DNA from: DASYSL01 sp036003365
GTDB lineage: Bacteria > Eisenbacteria > RBG-16-71-46 > DASYSL01
DNA length: 44,722 nucleotides
Assembly: GCA_036003365.1 (NCBI GenBank)
Contig: DASYSL010000104.1
Coordinates: 1 to 44,722 of the forward strand
Direction of reading: 5' to 3'
The notes under the pieces: model-generated
The model's input: only the letters and a program-made list of their open reading frames with translations
What the model was told of the DNA's origin: nothing
Database searches by the model: none
Translations under genes and position numbers: made by a program
In this document: positions 7,671 through 17,010 of the stretch, one piece after another
How the letters are laid out: the number at the start of each line of letters is the position of its first letter
How positions within the stretch are numbered: position 1 is the stretch's first letter

Positions 7671-8986
7671 TCGAGCGCTACTCGCGTCCCGCCATGGCGG
7701 CGCTCTTCACCGACGACGCGCGCCTCGCCACCTGGCTCGAGGTGGAGCTGGCCGCCTGCGAAGCCTGCGAGGGTGCCGGCCGCGTGCCCGCCGGCACCGC
7801 CAAGCGTGTGCGCGAGCACGTGCGCCTGGACAGCGCGCGCGCCCTGGCCATCGAAGCCGAGGTCCATCACGACGTGATCGCCTTCCTTTCCATGGTCGCC
7901 GAGTCGGCGGGCGACGACGCGCGCCTCCTGCATCACGGCATGACCTCGTCGGATCTCGTGGATTCGGCACTCGGGCTCACACTCAAGCGTGCCGGCGGGC
8001 TCTTGCTCGAGGAAGTGCGCGCCTTGCGCGCGGCGCTCTTCGCCCTCGCCGAGAAGCATCGCCGCACCGTCATGGTGGGCCGCACGCATGGCGTGCACGC
8101 CGAGCCCATCACCTTCGGCCTCAAGGCGCTGTCGTGGGCGACCGAGGTGGCGCGCGCCCAAGCGCGGATCGAGACGGCGCTCGGCGAGGCCAGCGTGGGC
8201 AAGCTCTCGGGTGCGGTGGGCACGTTCGCCCACCTGCCGCCCGAGATCGAAGATGACTTTCTGCGCCGCCTCGGCCTCGGCGCCGAGCCGGTGGCCACCC
8301 AGGTGGTGGCGCGCGATCGCTTGGCGGCGCTGCTCGGCGCCGTAGCCCTTCTCGGCGCCGCACTCGAGCGTGTGGGCACCAATCTGCGCTTGCTGCAGCG
8401 CACCGAGACCGGCGAGGCCCTCGAGCCCTTCGCCCCAGGGCAGAAGGGCTCCTCGGCCATGCCGCACAAGCGCAATCCGGTGCTCGCCGAGCGTCTGTGC
8501 GGGCTCGCGCGCCTGCTCAGGTCCTACGCGCTGGTCGCCAGCGAAAACGTGGCGCTGTGGGACGAGCGCGACATCTCGCACTCCTCGGCCGAGCGCGTGA
8601 TCGTGGCCGACGCGTTCCTGGTCGCCGACTACGCGACCCATCTTCTGCGTCAGGTGATCGAGGGGCTCGAGGTGCGGCCCGAGGCGATGCGCAAGAATCT
8701 CGAAGCCGGCGGCGGACTCGTGTATTCGCAGCGCGTGCTGCTCGCGCTGGTGGCGGCCGGAGTGGCGCGCGATGACGCGTATCGCCGGGTGCAGCGCCAC
8801 GCCCTGGCGGCGGCGCGCGAGGGCGGCTTCCGCGAGCGCGTGACCCACGATCCCGAGATCGGCGGCGTGCTCGGCGGCAAGCTCGCCGGCTGCTTCGATC
8901 CCGACGCCTTGCTCGCGCACGTGGACGATGTCTTCGAGCGCGGACGCGCCGCCCTGGGCGCGCCCACGACGGAGAAGGTGCGATGA
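7667..8986 (+). CDS. purB: Adenylosuccinate lyase
   Basis: PurB cleaves SAICAR and adenylosuccinate, releasing fumarate, and so acts twice in purine synthesis. The 439-residue product starts MIERYSRPAM, typical of the family. It carries the catalytic-helix elements GMTSSDLVD and GRTHGVHAEP, and the superfamily signature loop GSSAMPHKRNP at about residues 261-271. ATG 7667 overlaps the protease stop. It is the first gene of a contiguous purine block (purB-L-Q-S-F). Confidence 0.97.
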   Translation: MIERYSRPAMAALFTDDARLATWLEVELAACEACEGAGRVPAGTAKRVREHVRLDSARALAIEAEVHHDVIAFLSMVAESAGDDARLLHHGMTSSDLVDSALGLTLKRAGGLLLEEVRALRAALFALAEKHRRTVMVGRTHGVHAEPITFGLKALSWATEVARAQARIETALGEASVGKLSGAVGTFAHLPPEIEDDFLRRLGLGAEPVATQVVARDRLAALLGAVALLGAALERVGTNLRLLQRTETGEALEPFAPGQKGSSAMPHKRNPVLAERLCGLARLLRSYALVASENVALWDERDISHSSAERVIVADAFLVADYATHLLRQVIEGLEVRPEAMRKNLEAGGGLVYSQRVLLALVAAGVARDDAYRRVQRHALAAAREGGFRERVTHDPEIGGVLGGKLAGCFDPDALLAHVDDVFERGRAALGAPTTEKVR

Positions 8987-11376
8987 GCACCGACGGCTCG
9001 CTCCTCCTCGAGGAGCACGACTTCGCCGATCCGGAGGCGCTCTCCCAGCGCCTTCTCGCCGCCGGACTGCACCTCGATCCCTACGAGATCCGCCTGGCGC
9101 GCGAGCGCTTCGGCCGGCCGCTGCGCTGGGCCGAGATCGTGTGCCTCGACATTTTGTGGAGCGAGCATTGCTCCTACAAATCCACGCGTCCGCTGCTGGG
9201 CCGCCTGCCCACCGAAGCGCCGCAAGTGATCCTCGGCCCCGGCGAGGACGCGGGCGTGGTCACGCTCGGCGAGCACGAGGGCAAGCGCTACGCGGCGGTC
9301 ATCGGGCACGAGAGCCACAACCATCCCAGCCAGGTCGTTCCCTACGAAGGCGCGGCCACGGGCGTGGGCGGCATCGTGCGCGACGTGGCCTGCATGGGCG
9401 CGCACGTGGTGGGCACGCTCGACGGGCTGCGTTTTGGCACGGGCGAGCGCAAGGGCGGGGCGCGCACGCGCGAGATCGTGCGCGAGGTCGTGGCCGGGAT
9501 CGCCGACTACGGCAACGCGCTCGGCGTGCCGAACCTGGGCGGGGACGTCGTGTTCGACGGCGGCTTCGACGCCAACTGCCTGGTCAACGTGGTCTGTGTG
9601 GGGGTGGTCGAGGCGGACAAGATCGTGCGCTCACGCGTGCCCGGACCGGGCGACTGGGCCTTCGTTCTCGCCGGCAAGCCGACCGACGCGAGCGGCTTCG
9701 GCGGCGCTTCGTTCGCGAGCACCGTGCTCTCCGACGAAGAATCGGAGCGCCGCGGCGCCGTGCAGCTTGCCGACCCCTTCCTCCTCCGCGTGCTCACCGT
9801 GGCCAACGAGGCGCTGCTCGATCGGGCGCGCCGCGAGGGCTGGCCCATCGCCTGCAAGGATCTGGGCGCGGGCGGCATCGCCTGCGCCACCGTGGAGCTG
9901 GCGGACTCGGGCGGCGTGGGCGTGGACATCATGCTCGACCAGGCGCATCGCGCACGCGATCCGCTGCCGCCGTGGGTGCTTCTGTGCAGCGAGACCCAGG
10001 AGCGCTACTGCTGGATCGTGCCCTGGGAGGTGCGCGAGCAGGCGGTGGCCGTGTTCAACGAGACCTACCAGCTCGCCGACCTCTATCCGGGGGCCGGCGC
10101 CTCGGTGATCGGGCGCTCGCGCGCCGATGGCACGTATCGCGTGACCTGGGGCGATGAGGTGCTGGTCGAGTGCCCCGCGTCGCTTCTCACCGAGGGCATT
10201 CGCTGTCCGCGCGCCTCGGTGCGGCGGCCGGCGCGCACGTCGAACGGTCACCACGCTGCCTCGGCGCCCGTGACGCGGCCCATGCCAGAGCTCATTCTCG
10301 AGGCGCTCGCCGATCCCGCGCTGGCCTCGCGCGCGTTCCTCTTCGAGCGCTACGACCCGGACGTCCAGGGCAACACGGTGGTGCGTCGCGGTGATGCCGA
10401 TGCCGCCGTGCTGGCGCCGGTCGCGGGCGCGCGCTGGGGACTGGCCGTCGCCCTCGGAGGCAATCCGTGGTACGGGCTGGCCGATGCGCGCCTGGCCGCC
10501 GCGCACGCCGTATGTGAGGCGGCGCGCAACGTGATTGCCGTCGGGGCGCAGCCCTGGTGCCTCACTGATTGCCTGAACTTCGGGAGCGCGCTCGATCCGC
10601 TGGTGATGGGGGATTTCGAGTCGGCGATCGACGGCCTCGGTGAGGCGGCGCGCGCCCTGGGCACCGAAGGCTTCGAAGCGCCGCTGCCCTTCGTCAGCGG
10701 CAACGTGAGCTTGTACAACCAGGACGAGAGCGGAAACGCGATCCCGCCGTCGCCCATCGTGGCCTGTCTGGGCCGGGTCGAGGATCTGGCGCGCGTGATC
10801 ACGCCGGGGCTCAAGCGCGCCAAGCACGTCCTGGTCTATGTCGGACCGCCGCGCGGCGATCTCGCGGGCAGCCACCACGCCCGCTTCGCCGGTCTGGGCG
10901 CGCTCGCGCACGGTGTGCCGGCTCTGGACCTCGCGGCCGAGCGGGCGCGGCAGCGCGCCGTCCTTTCGTGGATCGTGCGCGGCTGGGCCGAGGCGGCGCA
11001 CGACGTGGGCGAGGGTGGCCTCGTGGTGGCCGCGATGGAGATGGCCTTCGCCTCCGCCGACGGTCTGGGACTCGTGATCGAGTGGCCCGCGTTCGCCGCC
11101 GACGCCGGGAACGAGACCGCGGCGTGGTGGAGCGAAGAACCGGGATTCCTGCTCGAAGTGGCGCCCGCGCGCCTGCCGGATCTCCTACGTGACGGCCTGG
11201 CCCGCGACGTCGGCGCGATTCCCATCGGCCAGGTGTCGGCCGAGAACCTCTTCCGCGCGCGGCAACCGGGGCACGAAGACTGGCAGCTCGAACTTGCGGC
11301 CGCGCACGGTGCATGGCGCGATGGTCTGGCGCAGGCATGGGAGCTCAGCGAGGAGCCGATCGGAGCCCGCCCATGA
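8983..11376 (+). CDS. purL: Phosphoribosylformylglycinamidine synthase subunit PurL
   Basis: PurL is the synthetase subunit that converts FGAR and ammonia to FGAM using ATP. At 797 residues it belongs to the small, multi-subunit form, although it is on the long side for that class. Visible are the LWSEHCSYKSTR motif, the GHESHNHPSQ loop with the catalytic-site His, and the Mg/ATP-binding segments GGIVRD and DLGAGGI. The second pseudo-repeat half has VSGNVSLYN and HDVGEGGL. The start codon overlaps the purB stop (ATGA), and its own stop overlaps purQ. Ammonia comes from PurQ, and a PurS-type partner lies two genes downstream. Confidence 0.97.
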   Translation: MSTDGSLLLEEHDFADPEALSQRLLAAGLHLDPYEIRLARERFGRPLRWAEIVCLDILWSEHCSYKSTRPLLGRLPTEAPQVILGPGEDAGVVTLGEHEGKRYAAVIGHESHNHPSQVVPYEGAATGVGGIVRDVACMGAHVVGTLDGLRFGTGERKGGARTREIVREVVAGIADYGNALGVPNLGGDVVFDGGFDANCLVNVVCVGVVEADKIVRSRVPGPGDWAFVLAGKPTDASGFGGASFASTVLSDEESERRGAVQLADPFLLRVLTVANEALLDRARREGWPIACKDLGAGGIACATVELADSGGVGVDIMLDQAHRARDPLPPWVLLCSETQERYCWIVPWEVREQAVAVFNETYQLADLYPGAGASVIGRSRADGTYRVTWGDEVLVECPASLLTEGIRCPRASVRRPARTSNGHHAASAPVTRPMPELILEALADPALASRAFLFERYDPDVQGNTVVRRGDADAAVLAPVAGARWGLAVALGGNPWYGLADARLAAAHAVCEAARNVIAVGAQPWCLTDCLNFGSALDPLVMGDFESAIDGLGEAARALGTEGFEAPLPFVSGNVSLYNQDESGNAIPPSPIVACLGRVEDLARVITPGLKRAKHVLVYVGPPRGDLAGSHHARFAGLGALAHGVPALDLAAERARQRAVLSWIVRGWAEAAHDVGEGGLVVAAMEMAFASADGLGLVIEWPAFAADAGNETAAWWSEEPGFLLEVAPARLPDLLRDGLARDVGAIPIGQVSAENLFRARQPGHEDWQLELAAAHGAWRDGLAQAWELSEEPIGARP

Positions 11377-12248
11377 AGCCGCGTGTCGCCGTGCTCCAGT
11401 TTCCGGGGGTGAACTGCGAAGCCGAGAGCGAGCGCGCGCTCTCCAGCGCCGGACTCGCCCCCGAGCGCGTGCCGTGGACGGCCCCGGCCGCGGCACTCGA
11501 GAAGTTCGACGCCTTCCTTCTGCCGGGCGGCTTCTCCTATCAGGATCGCGTGCGCGCCGGCGCCATCGCGGCGCGGCACGCCTTCGTCGACACCGTGCGC
11601 GAGCGCGCCGCCCGCGGCGTGCCCGTCCTCGGTCTGTGCAACGGCGCGCAGGTTCTGGTGGAGGCGGGCCTCGTGCCCGCCACGCGGGCGGGGGAAAACC
11701 TCGGCGCCGCCCTGGCGCCCAATCGGATGCCGGGCCGCTCGGGTTATCTCGCGCGCTGGGTGTTCCTGCGGGTGGAGGAGTCGCCCTGCGTGTTCACGCA
11801 GGCCTACGCTCCGGGCGAGATCGTGCCTTTGCCCATGGCCCATGGCGAGGGCCGCTTCGTGGTCCACCCCTCACAGGATTGGTCCGAGATCGAGAGCACG
11901 CGACGGGTCCCTTTCCGTTACGATGCCGGTGCCGAAGCATCCCAAGCAAACCAGGGGCACGACCGCACGTCCGAGCCTCGGATGCCCTTTCCGTCGAATC
12001 CCAACGCTTCGTTCGGCGACGCCGCTGGTGTGATGAATGCTCGGGGCAACGTGCTGGCGCTCATGCCGCATCCCGAGCGCGCGCAATCGCTGGCCCAGGT
12101 GCCGCTCGATCTCGCGGGCGCGTGGGGCGAGCGGCGGCGGCGCGCCCGGCTCGCAGGCGAATCCTTGTGGAGCGCCGGACCCGGAGCGGGCATCTTTCTC
12201 TCGCTCGCCTACGCGCTCGGCGTGCGCGAGGCGGCGGTGGCGCGATGA
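11373..12248 (+). CDS. purQ: Phosphoribosylformylglycinamidine synthase subunit PurQ (glutaminase)
   Basis: PurQ is a class I glutamine amidotransferase supplying ammonia to PurL. The nucleophile is Cys89 in LGLCNGAQ, and the His-Glu pair is His233/Glu235 in MPHPER. At 291 residues it is longer than the usual roughly 225-260 residue PurQ. Extra sequence around residues 180-215, rich in polar residues and Pro, precedes the conserved SNPNxS element. This length approaches the glutaminase domain of the large single-chain PurL. ATG 11373 overlaps the purL stop. The order purL-purQ-purS differs from the common purS-purQ-purL. Confidence 0.95.
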   Translation: MKPRVAVLQFPGVNCEAESERALSSAGLAPERVPWTAPAAALEKFDAFLLPGGFSYQDRVRAGAIAARHAFVDTVRERAARGVPVLGLCNGAQVLVEAGLVPATRAGENLGAALAPNRMPGRSGYLARWVFLRVEESPCVFTQAYAPGEIVPLPMAHGEGRFVVHPSQDWSEIESTRRVPFRYDAGAEASQANQGHDRTSEPRMPFPSNPNASFGDAAGVMNARGNVLALMPHPERAQSLAQVPLDLAGAWGERRRRARLAGESLWSAGPGAGIFLSLAYALGVREAAVAR

Positions 12249-12820
12249 CGCACGTGCGGCAGCTCGTGGTGCGCCATCGCGCGCTCGATCCCACGGCATG
12301 GACGGCGCTGCACGCGCTCGCGCAAGGCCAAAGCGACGCCAGTGCTCTGGCGCGCGCCGATCTCTGGGAGTTCGAGTGGGAGGGAGACAGCGCGGTCGCC
12401 GAGCGTCTGGTGGCCTGGGCGCGGACCGCGAACTGGTTCGCCAATCCCAACCGCGATCGCGCCACGTGGCGACGCAGTGATGCCGACGCCACGGACCTCG
12501 AAAGTGGCGCGGCGCGCATGAGCGGCGAGTCGGGCGCGAGCGGACGCGGGGCCTATCTCGTGACCACATGGCGCGGCGCCGTGCGCTCGCAGGAGCACGA
12601 GGCAGCGGCCACGCGCGCGCTCGGCCTGGCGGTGCGCGTGCGCCACGGGCAGGTATGGTGGCTCGCGGCCGAGGGCGCGGATGCAGAGCACGCGCTCCAC
12701 GACGCCGGCGGAGCCGAGCGCGGCGGATTGCTCGCCAATCCGCACAGCCAGGAAGCCCGCGTCTTTGGCGCGTCACTCCCGGTGCCGGCGATGTCGGTCC
12801 ACGGAGAGGAGGAGCCGTGA
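12245..12820 (+). CDS. purS: Tandem PurS-like protein (likely fused FGAM synthase PurS subunit)
   Basis: This 191-residue protein sits between purQ and purF where PurS is expected; ordinary PurS is about 80 residues. It shows two PurS-like halves. Residues 4-75 have strands VRQLVVRH and LWEFEWEG, a helix, and FANPNRDR. Residues 103-175 have strands YLVTTW and VWWLAAEG, a helix, and LLANPHSQ. The helix followed by (L/F)ANP is the PurS signature and occurs at 66-68 and 164-166. PurS normally acts as a dimer bridging PurL and PurQ, and a PurS-like pseudo-dimer forms the N-terminal domain of the large PurL. This gene therefore looks like a free-standing covalent PurS dimer. The role is inferred from context plus motif; ATG 12245 overlaps the purQ stop. 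Confidence 0.7.
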   Translation: MTHVRQLVVRHRALDPTAWTALHALAQGQSDASALARADLWEFEWEGDSAVAERLVAWARTANWFANPNRDRATWRRSDADATDLESGAARMSGESGASGRGAYLVTTWRGAVRSQEHEAAATRALGLAVRVRHGQVWWLAAEGADAEHALHDAGGAERGGLLANPHSQEARVFGASLPVPAMSVHGEEEP

Positions 12821-14250
12821 AAGGGGCATGGCGCGAGGAATGCGCGGTCTTCGGCGTCTGGGGACCCGAGGATTCCGCACAGCTCGCCTATCTGGGCTTG
12901 CACGCCCTGCAGCATCGCGGCCAGGAGTCCACGGGCATCGTGGCCCTCGACGCCGGGCAGTTCCGCATCGAGAAGGGCCTCGGTTTGGTCTCCGAGTTCT
13001 TCACGCCGGAGCGGCTCGCCAAGCTTCCCGGACGCGCCGCCATCGGCCACAACCGCTATTCCACGACCGGCAGCCTGACGCGCGAGAACAGCCAGCCGTT
13101 GACCGGCGTGTTCTCGGGCGGCCCGCTCGCGGTCGCGCACAACGGCAATCTGGTGAACACGGTCGAGCTCCGGCGCGAGCTCGAACAGTGCGGCGCCGTG
13201 TTCCAGACCACGCTCGACTCCGAGCTCTTCCTGCACCTGATCGCGCTCGCCAAGGCCAACACGTTCGAGGAACGGGTAGCCGATGCCATGCGCCGCGTGC
13301 GCGGCGCCTACTCGCTGGTCTTGCTCACTTCCAACGCCGTGATCGGCGTGCGCGATCCCAACGGCGTGCGGCCCCTGGTGCTCGGACGCCACGAGTCGGG
13401 GGCTTGGTGTCTCGCGTCGGAGAGCTGCGCCTTCGATCTCATCGGCGCCAAGCTCGAGCGCGAGGTCGAGCCGGGCGAGATCGTGACCCTGGACCATCGC
13501 GGGCTCACGTCCACGCGCGGCCTTCCAGCCGAGACGCGCGCCCAGTGCATCTTCGAGCACGTGTACTTCTCGCGTCCCGACAGCGTGGTGTTCGGGGCCA
13601 CCGTGGACCGCGTGCGCAAGGCCATCGGCCACCGCCTGGCCGAGGAGCAGCCCGCCGACGTCGATCTCGTCATCTCGGTGCCCGACAGCTCGAACGCCAT
13701 CGCCTTGGGCTTCGCCGAGGCCTCGCACTTGCCGTACGAGCACGGCCTCATCCGCAACCACTACGTGGGACGCACCTTCATCCATCCCACGCAGGCGGTG
13801 CGCGACGAGGGCGTGCGTCTCAAGTACAACGCGGTCGAAGCGATCCTGAGCGGCAAGCGTGTGGCCGTGGTCGACGACTCGATCGTGCGCGGCACCACGA
13901 GCCGCAAGCTGGTGCGACTCCTGCGCGGCGCGGGAGCGCGTGAGATTCATTTCCGCGTCGGCTCGCCGCCCATCACGCATCCCTGTTTCTACGGCATCGA
14001 CACGCCGTGCCGCGGCGACCTGATCGCCGCCACCCACGACGTCGAAGGGATCCGCCGCTTCCTCGAGGTCGACTCGCTCGGCTACCTGTCGCTCGAAGGC
14101 CTGCTGGCGTGCGAGCGCGAGGGCCAGGCGTTCTGCCATGCCTGCTTCAGCGGCACCTATCCCATTGCCCTGGGCGAGTCGCGCGACAAGCTCGCCCTCG
14201 AGGGCCCGCGCCGCTGGGTGCGAGCGGCGCTCGCCGGACAGGGTTCGTGA
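12817..14250 (+). CDS. purF: Amidophosphoribosyltransferase
   Basis: PurF catalyses the committed step of purine synthesis, from PRPP and glutamine to phosphoribosylamine. The N-terminal glutaminase nucleophile is Cys9 (EECAVFGVWG), so a short leader of eight residues must be removed. The C-terminal half has the PRPP-binding VAVVDDSIVRGTT. Cysteines at 244 (CIFEHVYF), 390 (HPCFYGID), 440 and 443 (CHACFSG) correspond to the four iron-sulfur ligands of the Bacillus-type enzyme, so an oxygen-sensitive 4Fe-4S form is likely. GTG 12817 overlaps the preceding stop; the product is 477 residues. Confidence 0.96.
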   Translation: MKGAWREECAVFGVWGPEDSAQLAYLGLHALQHRGQESTGIVALDAGQFRIEKGLGLVSEFFTPERLAKLPGRAAIGHNRYSTTGSLTRENSQPLTGVFSGGPLAVAHNGNLVNTVELRRELEQCGAVFQTTLDSELFLHLIALAKANTFEERVADAMRRVRGAYSLVLLTSNAVIGVRDPNGVRPLVLGRHESGAWCLASESCAFDLIGAKLEREVEPGEIVTLDHRGLTSTRGLPAETRAQCIFEHVYFSRPDSVVFGATVDRVRKAIGHRLAEEQPADVDLVISVPDSSNAIALGFAEASHLPYEHGLIRNHYVGRTFIHPTQAVRDEGVRLKYNAVEAILSGKRVAVVDDSIVRGTTSRKLVRLLRGAGAREIHFRVGSPPITHPCFYGIDTPCRGDLIAATHDVEGIRRFLEVDSLGYLSLEGLLACEREGQAFCHACFSGTYPIALGESRDKLALEGPRRWVRAALAGQGS

Positions 14251-14275
14251 TCGACCCTTCGAGGAGAACCCAGGA

Positions 14276-15787
14276 ATGAGCGAGGCGCGGTCCGCCCCCT
14301 CCGTGCTCGCCGATCTGCGCGCGCGCGGCATCGAGCCGTATCCCCACTCATATCGGGTCAGCCATCGCGCCGCCGACATCCTGGCGTGGGGCGAGCGCGT
14401 GACCGCGGAGGAAGGCGAGGAGGTGGCGATCGCGGGCCGGCTCATGGCCAAGCGCGGCCACGGCAAGGCGGGCTTCGGTCATCTCCTCGACGCCACCGGC
14501 CGCATCCAGATCTACGCCCGCGAAGATGGGCTCGGCCCCGAGGGCTATGCCCTCTTCGACGGCCTCTCGGTGGGGGATTGGGTCGGGGTGAAGGGCCGCG
14601 TGTTCCGGACGCGCACCGGCGAGATCACGGTCAAGGCGCAGGCCGTGACGCTCCTCGCCAAGGCGCTCCGGCCCATGCCCGACACCTGGCATGGCCTCCA
14701 GGACACCGAGACGCGCTACCGCCAGCGCTACGTCGATCTCTTCATGAATCCGGACGTGCGCGAGACCTTCCGCCGCCGCACCAAGATCGTGGCCACCCTG
14801 CGCCGCTTCCTCGACGCGCGCGGCTATCTCGAGGTCGAGACCCCCATCTTGCAACCGCTCTACGGCGGCGCCTTCGCGCGCCCGTTCATGACCCATCACA
14901 ACGCGCTCGACACGGATCTCTATCTCAGGATCTCCGACGAGCTCTATCTCAAGCGTCTCATCGTGGGCGGCTTCGAGAAAGTCTACGAGTTCTCGCGCGA
15001 CTTCAGGAACGAAGGCATCGACCGCTCGCACAATCCCGAGTTCACCATCCTCGAGCTGTACGAGGCCTACGCCGACTACGAGGACATGATGAGCCTCACC
15101 GAGGCCATGCTGGTGGAGGCGGTGCAGGAGGTGCGCGGCTCGACCCGGATCGAATACCAGGGCACGGCACTCGACTTCACCCCGCCGTGGCGCCGCATCT
15201 CCATGCTCGAGTCGGTGAGCGAGGCGGCGGGAGAGGACGTGAGTGATCTCGATCCGGCGCGCCTCGAGCGCCTGTGCAAGAAGTTCGGCATCGCCTCCGA
15301 TCCGCGCGCCGGCGTCGGCGGGCGCCTCGACGATCTGTTCAGCGAGCTGGTGCAGCCCAAGCTCGTGCAGCCGACGTTCGTGCTCGACCACCCGAAGGAA
15401 ATCTCGCCGCTCGCCAAGGTGAACCGGCGCAATCCCATGCTGGTCGAGCGCTTCGAGCCCTTCGTGGCCGGCATGGAGATCGGCAACGCCTTCTCCGAGC
15501 AGACCGACCCGGTGGCGCAGGACGAGGCCTTCGAGAGTCAGGCCGAAGCGCGCGCCCAAGGCAACGAGGAAGCGCATCCCAAGGATCTCGATTTCCTGCG
15601 CGCGCTGCAGTACGGCATGCCGCCCACCGGCGGCCTCGGCATCGGGCTCGACCGCTTCACCATGATCGTGACCGACAGCCGCTCGATCCGCGACGTCATC
15701 CTCTTTCCGCAGCTGCGCCCGGAGGAGATCCGCGAGAGCGAGGAGGCGGCCGGCGACTCGACCGAGGATCTGCCCGCGCCCGCGTGA
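14276..15787 (+). CDS. lysS: Lysyl-tRNA synthetase, class II
   Basis: LysS charges tRNA-Lys. The 503-residue protein has an N-terminal OB-fold anticodon-binding domain (about 55-150) and the class II catalytic core. Motif 2 is FRNEGIDRSHNPEFT and motif 3 is GLGIGLDRF. The substrate pocket segment is GGAFARPFMTHHN. ATG 14276 has GAGGAGAACC immediately upstream, and the short gap after purF (25 bases) breaks the run of overlaps. The stop is overlapped by the GTG of the LolC/E gene, an unusual pairing of a synthetase with lipoprotein export. Confidence 0.97.
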   Translation: MSEARSAPSVLADLRARGIEPYPHSYRVSHRAADILAWGERVTAEEGEEVAIAGRLMAKRGHGKAGFGHLLDATGRIQIYAREDGLGPEGYALFDGLSVGDWVGVKGRVFRTRTGEITVKAQAVTLLAKALRPMPDTWHGLQDTETRYRQRYVDLFMNPDVRETFRRRTKIVATLRRFLDARGYLEVETPILQPLYGGAFARPFMTHHNALDTDLYLRISDELYLKRLIVGGFEKVYEFSRDFRNEGIDRSHNPEFTILELYEAYADYEDMMSLTEAMLVEAVQEVRGSTRIEYQGTALDFTPPWRRISMLESVSEAAGEDVSDLDPARLERLCKKFGIASDPRAGVGGRLDDLFSELVQPKLVQPTFVLDHPKEISPLAKVNRRNPMLVERFEPFVAGMEIGNAFSEQTDPVAQDEAFESQAEARAQGNEEAHPKDLDFLRALQYGMPPTGGLGIGLDRFTMIVTDSRSIRDVILFPQLRPEEIRESEEAAGDSTEDLPAPA

Positions 15788-17010
15788 ACGTTCCGCTCTG
15801 GATCGCCGGCCGCTACCTGCGCACGCGACGCCCCACGGCGTTCATCGCGCTCCTCACCACCCTTTCCATCATCGGCGTCACCGTGGGCGTGGCCGCGCTC
15901 ATCACGGTGCTGGCGGTGATGAACGGCTTCGAGCGCGAGATCCGCACGCGCGTGGCCGGCACCAATGCGCACGTCCTCATCCTCTCCTTCGACGACACGG
16001 GCATCACCAACCCGGGCGCCGCCCTCGATTCGATCCGCCGGGTGAAGGACGTGGTGGGGGAAGCTCCGTTCCTCTACCGCAAGGCCCTGGCCACGCACGG
16101 CAATCTGGCCGAGGGCCTGGTGGTGAAGGGCGTGGACCTGGCCGCCGAGCGCCGGGTCACCACCGTGGCCTCGAACATCCGGCCGCCCCTGGATTCGATT
16201 CCTTTGGTCACGCCGGGCAACGTGCCGGGAATCGTGCTCGGCTCCGAGCTGGCCGACCGCTTGCGCGCCGCCGTCGGCGATCACGTCGTGCTCGCGAGCT
16301 TCGAGGGCGGCGTGCGCACGGCGGCGGGTCTCGTGCCCAAGCTCGGCACCTATGAGGTCGTGGGCATCTTCCACTCCGGCCTCTACGAGTACGACGCCAA
16401 CCTGGCGTACGTCGCGCTGCCCGCGGCCGCCGATTTCTTCGGCTCCGGCGGTGCGGTGACCGGCATCGAGGTCAAGGTGCGTGATCTCTTCAAGGCGGGC
16501 GAGGTGCGCGAGCGCGTGCTCAAGAAGCTCGGCGGCTTTCCCTACCGCGGCACCGATTGGATGGAGATGAACGCCAATCTCTTCTCGTTCATGAAAGTGG
16601 AGAAGAGCGTGATGGCGCTCATCCTGGGGCTCATCGTGCTGGTGGCCGCGCTCAACATCGTGAGCACCTTGCTCATGGTCGTGCTGGTGAAGCGGCGCGA
16701 CATCGGTACCCTGCTCACGCAAGGCGCGTCCCCGGCGCAAGTGCGCCGCATCTTCCTCTACGAGGGCCTGCTCATCGGCATCGTGGGAACCTTGTGCGGC
16801 ACCGGGCTCGGCCTCGTGCTGTGCCGCGTGCTGCATGGCTTCCGCATTCCGGCCGACGTCTACTTCCTCTCGGCGCTTCCGGTGCAGCTCGAATGGAGCG
16901 ACGTGACCTGGGTGGCGCTCGCCGCCGTCGTCCTGTGCATCGGGGCGGCGCTCTATCCGGCCGCGTACGCCGCCCGCACCCTGCCCGCCGAGTCGATCCG
17001 CGAGACATGA
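15784..17010 (+). CDS. LolC/LolE-family lipoprotein-releasing permease
   Basis: This is an inner-membrane ABC permease that extracts lipoproteins for transfer to the outer membrane. The 408-residue protein has an N-terminal membrane segment (FIALLTTLSIIGVTVGVAAL) and the family phrase VMNGFEREIRTRVAG. A large periplasmic MacB-like domain follows (about 60-260), then three C-terminal membrane segments of the FtsX fold. Only one permease is present with LolD, so the complex may be a homodimer (LolF-like) rather than LolC plus LolE, unless another copy exists elsewhere. GTG 15784 overlaps the lysS stop, and its own stop overlaps lolD. Confidence 0.93.
   Translation: MNVPLWIAGRYLRTRRPTAFIALLTTLSIIGVTVGVAALITVLAVMNGFEREIRTRVAGTNAHVLILSFDDTGITNPGAALDSIRRVKDVVGEAPFLYRKALATHGNLAEGLVVKGVDLAAERRVTTVASNIRPPLDSIPLVTPGNVPGIVLGSELADRLRAAVGDHVVLASFEGGVRTAAGLVPKLGTYEVVGIFHSGLYEYDANLAYVALPAAADFFGSGGAVTGIEVKVRDLFKAGEVRERVLKKLGGFPYRGTDWMEMNANLFSFMKVEKSVMALILGLIVLVAALNIVSTLLMVVLVKRRDIGTLLTQGASPAQVRRIFLYEGLLIGIVGTLCGTGLGLVLCRVLHGFRIPADVYFLSALPVQLEWSDVTWVALAAVVLCIGAALYPAAYAARTLPAESIRET

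Noticed and set aside
11189..12244. Upstream extension of the tandem-PurS frame across purQ
   Set aside because: Translation is Arg/Gly-rich shadow sequence. The real start is the ATG overlapping the purQ stop.
12553..14466. 637-residue open frame on the - strand opposite purF
   Set aside because: Shadow of purF and the start of lysS; no coherent family signature.
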